Origin: DASYSA01 sp036003885
Lineage (GTDB): Bacteria; Acidobacteriota; Blastocatellia; UBA7656
DNA: 5,762 bases
Assembly: GCA_036003885.1 (NCBI GenBank)
Contig: DASYSA010000528.1
Location: forward strand, 1-5,762
Direction of reading: 5' to 3'
Position 1 is the first letter of the stretch. Every line of letters starts with the position of its first letter. The notes under the pieces were generated by a model. That model was not told the DNA's origin and searched no databases. It saw only the letters and a list, made by a program, of their open reading frames with translations. A program made the translations under genes and the position numbers. Shown piece after piece: positions 1 to 5,762 of this stretch.

Positions 1-1
1 C

Positions 2-385
2 TTTCTAGCCATCCTTGCTGCTACTGCAGCGGCGTTCTTATTTAGCTCGATATGGTACATCTCGTTTGGCAAAGCACGGATGAAATTATTGAACAACGAG
101 AAGGCGTCGGCCGATATGAGAAAGGTGCCCGCCGCGCAGAAGTTATTCGAGCTTTTCCGCAGCTTCGTGGTCGTGGTCGTGATCGCACATTTTCTATCGA
201 TTGCTGGGGTCACCGATTGGCTGGGCGCGATTCGGGTGGGAATATGGCTGGGAGTTTTTCCGGTTATGATCCTTGTGGGTGCTACCTTGTGGGATAAGCG
301 GCCATGGAAACTCTCTGCCATTCACGGCGGCGACTGGCTTTTCAAGATTATTATCGTGTCCGTCATACTGGGCCTGTGGCGCTAG
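2..385 (+). CDS. DUF1761-type small integral membrane protein (5' end outside window)
   Basis: The reading frame is open from base 2 to the TAG at 383-385 and gives 127 visible residues. An internal ATG at base 80 exists, but the 26 codons before it encode a good first membrane helix (FLAILAATAAAFLFSSIWY) followed by FGKARM. That is the characteristic N-terminus of DUF1761 proteins, in which a helix leads into a W-Y...FGK motif. The true start therefore lies just left of the window, probably only a few codons away, since the family is usually about 130-150 residues. Four hydrophobic segments are visible at about residues 1-20, 54-70, 76-97 and 112-126, with short charged loops between them. 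The second helix begins with five valines encoded by a small GTGGTC repeat (about 165-182). The function of the family is unknown. The gene converges on the serine hydrolase gene and so belongs to a different transcription unit. The family call is by recognition of the N-terminal motif and helix layout. Confidence 0.8.
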   Translation, partial: FLAILAATAAAFLFSSIWYISFGKARMKLLNNEKASADMRKVPAAQKLFELFRSFVVVVVIAHFLSIAGVTDWLGAIRVGIWLGVFPVMILVGATLWDKRPWKLSAIHGGDWLFKIIIVSVILGLWR

Positions 386-401
386 CACAATAGAAAATGC
401 A

Positions 402-458
402 AAGCTGCGATGGCTGTCAGTCCCTGATCCCTCAATTCTTCGGGCCTTCTCGCAGCTT
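402..458. terminator. Possible terminator between convergent genes (9-bp inverted repeat)
   Basis: AAGCTGCGA at 402-410 is perfectly complementary to TCGCAGCTT at 450-458, with a 39-base spacer. The pair brackets the point where the plus-strand membrane protein gene and the minus-strand hydrolase gene converge. On the minus strand the second arm is followed by a moderately T-rich run (TTTGCATTTTCTATT), which could end the hydrolase transcript. On the plus strand no T tract follows. The loop is long for an intrinsic terminator and the right arm lies inside the last codons of the hydrolase gene, so this is a weak candidate. Confidence 0.25.
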
Positions 459-1982
459 CTTCAGCGCCTCGATGCCACCCGTGTTTTTGGGATTCAATTC
501 GATCGAACGCTGGTAGTTCGTGATCGCCAGGTCTTTGGCGCCATCAATCATGTATGCTTCGCCAAGACTGTCGTAGGTGTTCGATGACTGCGGATAGTCC
601 TCCACATTCAGCTTGAAGACCTCAATGGCATCCTTCACCCGCTTCTGCCCGAGCAGGGCGTAACCTATTCGATTCATCTGATCTTCGCTTACCACGGCGG
701 CGGCGGCGCGACCCGTTCTCCACTTCCGATACTCCCGCAGCGAGGCTTCAACGCCCTCGTCGATGATGTGCTTGAGCAGCAACCTGGCGGGTGATTTGTA
801 CGACTCATACTTGATCCAGGCAAGCGCAGGCTGCTCTCCGCCGATAGCGTCGTTGACCAGTTCAGGCATGAAGGACAACCCATTCGCGCTATTGGCAAAG
901 ACCACAACGCCCAGTCTCTGTCGCTCGAAGGCTACGACGTAGGCTTTGCTGTCGCCATTGTCGCCCCAGTGCCAGAACGACAGTCCGTCGGTCGTGCTCT
1001 GCAGCCCCCAGCCGAGTCCCCACGACAGGTTGGGGGACAGTTTGCTTGCCGGCTTGCTTGTAGTGTTAGATCCGCCTTCGTCCACTTTGATCTGAGCAGT
1101 CAGCATCTGTTGGAATGTCTCCTTCTTGAGTCCGGTGCCCTTCAGAATTGCCCCGACAAACCGGCCGTAATCCTGTGTGGTTGTATGTAGACTCGCCGCG
1201 GCGTTTGCTCCGGTAGGCTTGCTCTGCTGGCTGGGCTGGCCTAGTGCGTCATGCCGAGATGTCTTGACTGTATCGTAGGCGGGCTGCCAGACGTAACTAC
1301 TGCTGGTCATCCCGAGCGGGTCAAAGACGGTTCGCTTCATGAAGTCATTGAATTGCTCGCCGGTGACATGCTCGATCACCTTCGAGAGATAGACGAAGCC
1401 TTCGCCTGAATAACTAAACCTTTCGCCGGGCGTAAAGTAGATTTTCAGCATCGTGTCACGCCCGCGCCAGTTCGGGAACCCGGTTGTGTGGCTGAGTACC
1501 CGTCGCGCTGTAATCTGACCCAGGCGCGGGTCCGGACCCACGTCGTAGTCCCCCGGCAGATACTGGTTCAGCGGCTTGTCCAGATCGAACTTGCCGCTGT
1601 CCACCAGTTTCATAACCGCATATGCGAAGACCGGCTTACTGAGCGACGCCGCTTCAAACACGGTGCTGTCGGCGACCGGCTCCTTCGTCTTGGCATTCTT
1701 CACGCCGAACGCGTGATTCCACGCGACCTCGCCGTCTCGCACCAGCGCAATTGAGAGTCCGGGCACATCGCCCTCCTTCATCCACTGCGGTACGTTGCGC
1801 TCGAGACGCGCGACGATCTCCTCCAGCCTGGCATTGCCCTGCAGCGGCCGCGAAGATTGCTTCGCCTCCGGAGGTACCTGTCGCGCGCGAGCGGCGGGGA
1901 CGGCAACGACCGAGAAAGTAAAGCTGATAGACAAGCTGACCAGGAGGACCATCATCAGTAGAGATCTCACATTTGGGTTCAT
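432..1982 (-). CDS. Exported serine hydrolase, beta-lactamase/class C-like fold, with C-terminal TPR repeats
   Basis: This is a 516-residue protein with a signal peptide: Arg6, a hydrophobic stretch at about 8-28, and a likely cleavage after Ala-Arg-Ala (31-33). The catalytic domain covers about 55-375. It has the SxxK motif Ser113-Leu-Ser-Lys116 (nucleophile and general base), a YSG motif at 191-193 in the place of the class C Tyr-x-Asn, and HWG at 338-340 in the place of KTG. The YSG/HxG combination is typical of the esterase, D-aminopeptidase and PBP-like branch rather than of true resistance beta-lactamases, so antibiotic hydrolysis should not be assumed. Residues 433-466 and 467-500 are two TPR repeats. 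The second matches the consensus well (Y470, L473, G474, Y477, A486, Y490, P498). The start is supported by GGAG 8 bases upstream. The gene follows the ADOP permease by 22 bases and is probably co-transcribed with it. The substrate is unknown; a periplasmic peptide, ester or cell-wall fragment is possible. Confidence 0.92.
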   Translation of the reverse strand: MNPNVRSLLMMVLLVSLSISFTFSVVAVPAARARQVPPEAKQSSRPLQGNARLEEIVARLERNVPQWMKEGDVPGLSIALVRDGEVAWNHAFGVKNAKTKEPVADSTVFEAASLSKPVFAYAVMKLVDSGKFDLDKPLNQYLPGDYDVGPDPRLGQITARRVLSHTTGFPNWRGRDTMLKIYFTPGERFSYSGEGFVYLSKVIEHVTGEQFNDFMKRTVFDPLGMTSSSYVWQPAYDTVKTSRHDALGQPSQQSKPTGANAAASLHTTTQDYGRFVGAILKGTGLKKETFQQMLTAQIKVDEGGSNTTSKPASKLSPNLSWGLGWGLQSTTDGLSFWHWGDNGDSKAYVVAFERQRLGVVVFANSANGLSFMPELVNDAIGGEQPALAWIKYESYKSPARLLLKHIIDEGVEASLREYRKWRTGRAAAAVVSEDQMNRIGYALLGQKRVKDAIEVFKLNVEDYPQSSNTYDSLGEAYMIDGAKDLAITNYQRSIELNPKNTGGIEALKKLREGPKN

Positions 1983-1990
1983 TTGCTAAA

Positions 1991-1994
1991 CTCC
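1991..1994 (-). promoter_or_regulatory. Ribosome binding site of the serine hydrolase gene
   Basis: On the minus strand GGAG lies 8 bases before the ATG at 1982-1980, within the 22-base gap after the permease stop codon (TAA at 2007-2005). It confirms the start used and leaves no room for a separate promoter in the gap, which favours co-transcription with the permease. Confidence 0.7.
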
Positions 1995-2004
1995 AGCTGC
2001 AAAG

Positions 2005-4434
2005 TTATTCATAGCGCAGTGCCACCATCGGGTCGACTTTTGTTGCCCGCCGCGCCGGCACGAGACATGCCACAACGCCTAGTGCAACCAGCAAGCCGCA
2101 AGCAACAATCAACGAAGCCGGATCGGTCGCGCTGACTTCGTAGAGCAGGCTCTTCATCAACCGGGTCAATGCAAGTGCCGACACCATGCCTATGCCGGCG
2201 CCTAAACAGGTGAGCTTCATTCCGTGCGCTACGACGAGTCTCATGATATCTCCCGTCTTCGCGCCGAGCGCCATGCGCACTCCCAGTTCGTGTGAGCGCT
2301 GCGCCACCGAATAGGATAACACGCTATAGATGCCAACCGACGAAAGCATCATTGCGATTGCGGCGAATGACGTGAGCAGCATCATGCTGAAACGCCTTGG
2401 GGCGACAGACACGGCCAGGATCTGGTTCATGGTTCGTGGGTTCGCAATGGCCAGGTTCCTGTCGACCGACCAGATTTGATCTCGAATCGATTGGATCAAA
2501 GAAGCGGGATCGGCCGTCGTTCGCACGCTCAACAACATTGAGCGCCAGGTGTTCTGTGTATGGGGCACGTATACCAGTCCGCGGAGATCGTCTTCGCGCC
2601 CGAAATACCTCACATCTTTGACGACTCCGACGATCTCGCGCTGGAGGTTCTCATCCCTCCACGACCGAATTCGTTTCCCGAGAGCGTCATCGTTTGGAAA
2701 CATCTCCCGGGCCATGCTCTCATTGATGATGATCACCTGATTGCCTTCGGCCGTGTCCCTTTCATCAAAGGTTCTCCCTTTGATGATCCCTATTCCTTCC
2801 GTTTCGAAGAAGCCTGGGCCTATCACGTTCCATTGGGCAGGATGGTCCGGACCGGCGGGAGGTTCCGGGTGACCTTCAATGAGAAAGACACGGCCCAGGT
2901 AGAACCCGCCTCCTCCGAGTGGCAGCGCAGAACTTACCGCAGCTGACTCGACGCCGGGCGAGGCCGCCACTCGGTCGACCACGTTCTTGTAGAAGGCGAT
3001 CACCTTCGCGTTATCCGGGTACCTCGAAGAAGGACAGCTGATCGCCATCGTCGCGAGGTTGTTCGTGTTGAAGCCGGGATCGACCTGTTGCAGGCGCATG
3101 AAGCTTCTGACCATGAGGGAGGCGCCCGCCAGAAGCGCAAACGAGAGGACAACTTCGGACACAACAAGCACACTGCGTATACGTCCGCCGCGAGCGCCCT
3201 CCGCCGAACTCCGCCCTCCTTCTTTGAGAGACTCGTTGAGATTCACTTTCGAGGCATGAAGAGCGGGGACCAGGCCGAACAGAACTGCGGTGACCACAGA
3301 CGTCGCCATAGTAAAAGCGAGGACCCGGAGATCAATCTTAGCCTCCGCTATTCCGGGAAGGTCTTTAGGCGCAAGCGAGGCAAGCAGGTCAACTCCCCAG
3401 AAGGCGAGAACGAGGCCGACTCCGCCTCCCAAGAGAGCGAGAGCGGCGCTTTCGGTCAACAACTGCAGTATCAGTCTCAGCCTCCCAGCCCCGAGAGCGA
3501 GCCGAACAGCGATCTCTCGTTCGCGAGTTGCGGCGCGAGCCAGCAGCAGGTTGGCCACGTTTACGCAGGCTATCAGCAGAACGAAGCCTACCGCCGCGAG
3601 CAATACCAACAAAGCGAGGTGAAGCTGATCTCCCACTATATATTCACGCAGAGGGATCGCTCTGTTGCTCCAACCGGCGCGAGATTCAGGGAAGTCCTGT
3701 TCCAGCCGCCGGGCTATGGTCTCCATTGCGGCCGTCGCTTGCTCAATCGGAACGCCGGGCTTCAGACGGGCCACGCCCCCGAAAATCATGTTGTCGCGGC
3801 GCATGAGGTCGGGACCAGGGTTCGGGCCAACTGCCAACGGCAACCAGATGTCGACTGTCTCTGGCCACTGCGAATCCTTTGGCATCACACCGATCACTGG
3901 ATAAGGGCGGCCATTGAGGTAGACGTCTTGTTGGAGTATTCCCGGATCGCCGCCGAACCTGCGCTGCCACAGCCTGAAGCTTATCACCAGCGTTCGGTTG
4001 GCCTTCAGCTCAAAATCGGAGGGCGAAAAGGTGCTTCCAATCTGCGGCGGAACGCCCATGACCGCGAAGTAGTCCTCCGTGATTGCTGCAACCTCTATTC
4101 GTTCGGGATCGGCGCTGCCGGTCAGATCGGCGGTCCCAGAGCTGAATGCGGCCACGCTCTCAAAGACCTGGGTCTCATTTTTCCAGTCGAGGTAGTCGGC
4201 ATAAGTGATGCTCCCGCGGTCGGTGTCCCGGGCAGCGTTAAACGTGACTGGAACGACAAGGCTGTCCGCGTCTTTGTAGGGAAGGGAGCGAAGCAGGACC
4301 GCATTGACCACGCTGAATATTGCCGTGTTGGCGCTAATCCCGAGGGCGAGGGCAAACACCGCAACTGCAGTGAAGCCCTTCTGCTTCAGGAGCACGCGAA
4401 GGCCATATCGGAGATCTCGAAGTAACGTTTCCAT
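2005..4434 (-). CDS. ADOP-type duplicated FtsX/MacB-like permease (complete)
   Basis: This 809-residue protein is built as a duplication. The first half has a membrane helix at about 21-43, a periplasmic MacB-like core domain at about 47-260, and three helices at about 272-298, 324-350 and 370-395. The second half has a helix at about 420-442, a second periplasmic core at about 450-670, and three helices at about 682-708, 735-758 and 772-795. Each half carries the FtsX-domain cytoplasmic signature: EREIAVRLALGA at 305-316 and HELGVRMALGA at 715-725. Length, order and the N-terminal GISANTAIFSVVNAVLLR segment match the acidobacterial duplicated orphan permease family, which is usually not encoded beside an ABC ATPase; none is seen here. 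In the related MacB and LolCDE systems such permeases move or couple substrates across the periplasm, but the ADOP substrate is unknown. The start was set at the ATG at 4434, not the in-frame TTG at 4461, because GAGGAG lies 8 bases before this ATG and the protein then begins METLLRDLRYGLR as relatives do. Confidence 0.93.
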   Translation of the reverse strand: METLLRDLRYGLRVLLKQKGFTAVAVFALALGISANTAIFSVVNAVLLRSLPYKDADSLVVPVTFNAARDTDRGSITYADYLDWKNETQVFESVAAFSSGTADLTGSADPERIEVAAITEDYFAVMGVPPQIGSTFSPSDFELKANRTLVISFRLWQRRFGGDPGILQQDVYLNGRPYPVIGVMPKDSQWPETVDIWLPLAVGPNPGPDLMRRDNMIFGGVARLKPGVPIEQATAAMETIARRLEQDFPESRAGWSNRAIPLREYIVGDQLHLALLVLLAAVGFVLLIACVNVANLLLARAATREREIAVRLALGAGRLRLILQLLTESAALALLGGGVGLVLAFWGVDLLASLAPKDLPGIAEAKIDLRVLAFTMATSVVTAVLFGLVPALHASKVNLNESLKEGGRSSAEGARGGRIRSVLVVSEVVLSFALLAGASLMVRSFMRLQQVDPGFNTNNLATMAISCPSSRYPDNAKVIAFYKNVVDRVAASPGVESAAVSSALPLGGGGFYLGRVFLIEGHPEPPAGPDHPAQWNVIGPGFFETEGIGIIKGRTFDERDTAEGNQVIIINESMAREMFPNDDALGKRIRSWRDENLQREIVGVVKDVRYFGREDDLRGLVYVPHTQNTWRSMLLSVRTTADPASLIQSIRDQIWSVDRNLAIANPRTMNQILAVSVAPRRFSMMLLTSFAAIAMMLSSVGIYSVLSYSVAQRSHELGVRMALGAKTGDIMRLVVAHGMKLTCLGAGIGMVSALALTRLMKSLLYEVSATDPASLIVACGLLVALGVVACLVPARRATKVDPMVALRYE

Positions 4435-4442
4435 ATCAGTCA

Positions 4443-4448
4443 CTCCTC
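4443..4448 (-). promoter_or_regulatory. Strong ribosome binding site that fixes the permease start
   Basis: GAGGAG on the minus strand is separated by 8 bases from the ATG at 4434-4432. It lies inside the extra segment that would be coding if the in-frame TTG at 4461 or GTG at 4443 were used, so it argues for the 809-residue product over the 818-residue one. Confidence 0.8.
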
Positions 4449-4460
4449 GGGTTGAAAGCA

Positions 4461-4487
4461 AGCTGCTACGGGCTTACGCCCGCAGCT
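4461..4487. repeat. REP-like interrupted palindrome (hairpin) between the two permease genes
   Basis: AGCTGC (4461-4466) pairs with GCAGCT (4482-4487). Inside, GGGC (4470-4473) pairs with GCCC (4478-4481) around a TTAC loop, with a 3-base bulge (TAC) on one side. An overlapping alternative outer pairing uses GAAAGC (4454-4459) with GCTTTC (4485-4490). In the transcript of the minus-strand genes the hairpin would sit about 12 bases upstream of the permease 2 ribosome binding site. No T tract follows, so it is not a standard intrinsic terminator. A dispersed REP-type element, a transcript-processing or stabilising hairpin, or a translation modulator are all possible. The structure is seen; the role is inferred. 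Confidence 0.55.
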
Positions 4488-4516
4488 TTCTGCCTCAGAT
4501 TTCTCCCTCGTCTTTC

Positions 4517-4579
4517 CTCTGACTTCTGACCTCTGACTTCTGACCTCTGACCTCTGACTTCTGACCTCTGACTTCTGTC
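4517..4579. repeat. Tandem heptanucleotide repeat array (YTCTGAC)n
   Basis: Eight consecutive perfect heptamers fill 4517-4572, in the order C, T, C, T, C, C, T, C for the first base of YTCTGAC. A ninth, imperfect unit (TTCTGTC) fills 4573-4579 and runs into the stop codon of the upstream permease (TGA at 4580-4578). On the transcribed strand the array reads as GTCAGAG/GTCAGAA units and is strongly purine-rich. Mostly alternating units suggest a 14-base higher unit, with one break where two C-type units adjoin (4545-4558). Such short heptameric arrays are known in intergenic spacers of several bacterial groups and tend to vary in copy number. No function can be assigned. Confidence 0.95.
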
Positions 4580-5762
4580 ATTCGCATCTGAGTGCAGTGA
4601 TCGGGTCCACCTGAGTCGCCCGCCTCGCCGGAAGATAGCATGCCAGCAACGCGACTGCGGTCAGTAACAAAGAAACAACGACAAAAGTTCCAGGATCGGT
4701 AGGACTCACGTCGTAGAGCAAATCCGAGATGAGACCGGTTAATGCGACCGCTCCCGCGATCCCGATCCCGACACCCAGCAAGGCCAACCCCAGACCCTGG
4801 CCGATAACCAGCCTGAAGATGTCTTGCCGCTGAGCCCCCAGCGCGATTCGGACGCCGAGTTCGTGCGTGCGCTGCGCGACGGAATAGTTGATCACGCCGA
4901 AGATGCCAACGATTGCCAACCCCAGCGCCAGGCCCCCAAAGATACTCAGCAACAGCGCATTGAATCGCTGCCCTGCGACCGAGTTTGAGAACATTTGATC
5001 CATTGTGTTGATCGGTGTCGGCAGATCCTTGTCGAGTTCCTTGATCTGGTCGCGCACCGCCGCCGCCAATGGCAAAGGATCATTCGAAGTTCTCACCATA
5101 ACTGCCATCGAAGCCTGGGGCATTTGGGTATGGGGCAAGAACATTTCTGAATTGGGTTCGTAATTCAGACCGCTGTGTCGCACATCTCCAACCACGCCTA
5201 CGACTGTTAGCAACGGGCCGGAGCTGATGCTGAGGCGCTGACCGAGCGGGTCTTCGTCAGGCCAGAACTGCCGCGCCATCGTTTCGTTGACGATAACGGC
5301 GGGCGGCGTCGGCGGCACATCGAATTCGGTAAACGAGCGCCCTTTTTGCATCGGGATCTTCATCACGCGGAAGTAATCAGCGCTGATGCCGCAAACCGCA
5401 GCATAGGACTCCTGGCCGGGAACCGCCGCCGGACGACCCTCTATAGAAACCGACCCCCAGTTACCATTGCCGCGCAGGGGCGTCTGGCTGGTAGCCCCAA
5501 CCGCCTCCACTCCGGGCAATACGCTGATCCGCTCAACGAGCTGCTCATAAAAAACAGCTTGTTGCTCGGGCCGGGCGTATCTCAGCGGAGGTAGAGACAG
5601 GTCGACGCGCAGTACGTTGTTTGGGTTGAAGCCAGGATCAACACCCACCAGACGAATGAAGCTTTTGATCATCAGCCCGCTGCCAACCTGCAGGATCAAG
5701 GTCAGCGACATCTCGAGAATGACAAGCAGATTTGCGCTGCGGCGACGACTCAGGCCGGCCGA
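4578..5762 (-). CDS. ADOP-type FtsX/MacB-like permease, C-terminal part (5' end outside window)
   Basis: The frame is open from the right edge to the TGA at 4580-4578, giving 394 visible residues. An internal ATG at 5711 is not a credible start: the 17 codons before it (ending SANLLVILE) continue the family's mid-protein helix, which begins with an R-SALLV-E-type segment in relatives. The visible part is the second half of an ADOP-type permease: a helix at about 9-32, a periplasmic MacB-like core at about 40-258 (including NETMARQFWPDEDPLGQRL at 159-177), and three helices at about 268-293, 318-343 and 358-380. The signature HELGVRIALGA is at 300-310. Its last 96 residues align without gaps with those of the downstream permease and are roughly half identical by eye, so the two are diverged tandem paralogues. 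About half the protein, with the first FtsX unit, should lie right of the window. The heptamer array abuts its stop codon. Confidence 0.92.
   Translation of the reverse strand, partial: SAGLSRRRSANLLVILEMSLTLILQVGSGLMIKSFIRLVGVDPGFNPNNVLRVDLSLPPLRYARPEQQAVFYEQLVERISVLPGVEAVGATSQTPLRGNGNWGSVSIEGRPAAVPGQESYAAVCGISADYFRVMKIPMQKGRSFTEFDVPPTPPAVIVNETMARQFWPDEDPLGQRLSISSGPLLTVVGVVGDVRHSGLNYEPNSEMFLPHTQMPQASMAVMVRTSNDPLPLAAAVRDQIKELDKDLPTPINTMDQMFSNSVAGQRFNALLLSIFGGLALGLAIVGIFGVINYSVAQRTHELGVRIALGAQRQDIFRLVIGQGLGLALLGVGIGIAGAVALTGLISDLLYDVSPTDPGTFVVVSLLLTAVALLACYLPARRATQVDPITALRCE

Noticed and set aside
52..297. An 81-codon plus-strand open frame overlapping the DUF1761-type gene in another frame
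   Set aside because: The overlapping frame has a coherent four-helix membrane protein pattern that continues to the left edge. This one has a Gly/Arg-rich composition with no pattern, so it is a shadow.
1488..1754. An 88-codon plus-strand open frame inside the hydrolase gene
   Set aside because: It lies opposite the well-conserved catalytic domain, including the region that encodes the SxxK motif, and has no domain signature or independent promoter or ribosome binding site evidence.
3088..4425. A 445-codon open frame on the plus strand, antisense to the complete permease gene
   Set aside because: It lies wholly opposite a permease with clear domain structure. Its translation is rich in Arg, Gln, Ser and Glu, has no recognisable domain or membrane pattern, and is best explained by the base composition of the opposite-strand codons. 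Its first 10 codons after the ATG have no convincing ribosome binding site.
4461..4487. Rho-independent terminator after permease 1
   Set aside because: The stem is interrupted by a 3-base bulge and no U tract follows on the transcribed strand, so the REP-like or processing-hairpin reading is preferred.
4517..4579. CRISPR-like array
   Set aside because: The units are 7 bases long and directly adjoining with no spacers, and no cas genes are present. It is a simple tandem repeat.
5661..5711. Start of a separate 377-residue protein at the ATG at 5711
   Set aside because: The frame stays open to the right edge, and the codons before the ATG encode the conserved beginning of the mid-protein helix. 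The gene is cut by the window edge rather than starting here.

Overview
The window looks like part of an acidobacterial (or closely similar) chromosome. The main clue is two large permeases in tandem, each with FtsX/MacB-type membrane domains and periplasmic core domains, and no ABC ATPase gene in view. That is the signature of the 'acidobacterial duplicated orphan permease' (ADOP) family. A short heptanucleotide tandem repeat in the intergenic spacer and a moderately GC-rich base composition fit, but the assignment is an inference from gene content only.

Layout, left to right: (1) bases 2-385, plus strand: the nearly complete end of a small four-helix membrane protein of the DUF1761 type, cut by the left edge. 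(2) 386-431: a 46-base convergent gap. A 9-bp inverted repeat spans it and runs into the end of the next gene; it is a weak terminator candidate. (3) 432-1982, minus strand: an exported serine hydrolase of the beta-lactamase/class C-like esterase fold with two C-terminal TPR repeats. (4) 2005-4434, minus: a complete 809-residue ADOP-type permease, with a strong ribosome binding site fixing its start. (5) 4435-4577: a 143-base spacer holding an array of YTCTGAC heptamers that abuts the upstream stop codon, and a REP-like GC-rich hairpin. (6) 4578-5762, minus: the C-terminal 394 residues of a second ADOP-type permease, cut by the right edge.

The minus-strand genes are read right to left as permease 1, permease 2, serine hydrolase. 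The permease 2 to hydrolase gap is only 22 bases, so those two are probably co-transcribed. The 143-base spacer makes linkage of the two permeases less certain, although no promoter is evident in it. All three products would act at or outside the inner membrane: the permeases as membrane proteins with large periplasmic domains, the hydrolase as a secreted periplasmic enzyme. Their substrates cannot be read from the sequence.

I found no RNA genes, CRISPR arrays, transposases, integrases, att sites or defence genes. The window does not show a convincing new system. The points most worth a second look are the repeat/hairpin spacer between the permeases and the pairing of ATPase-less permeases with a TPR-bearing serine hydrolase.
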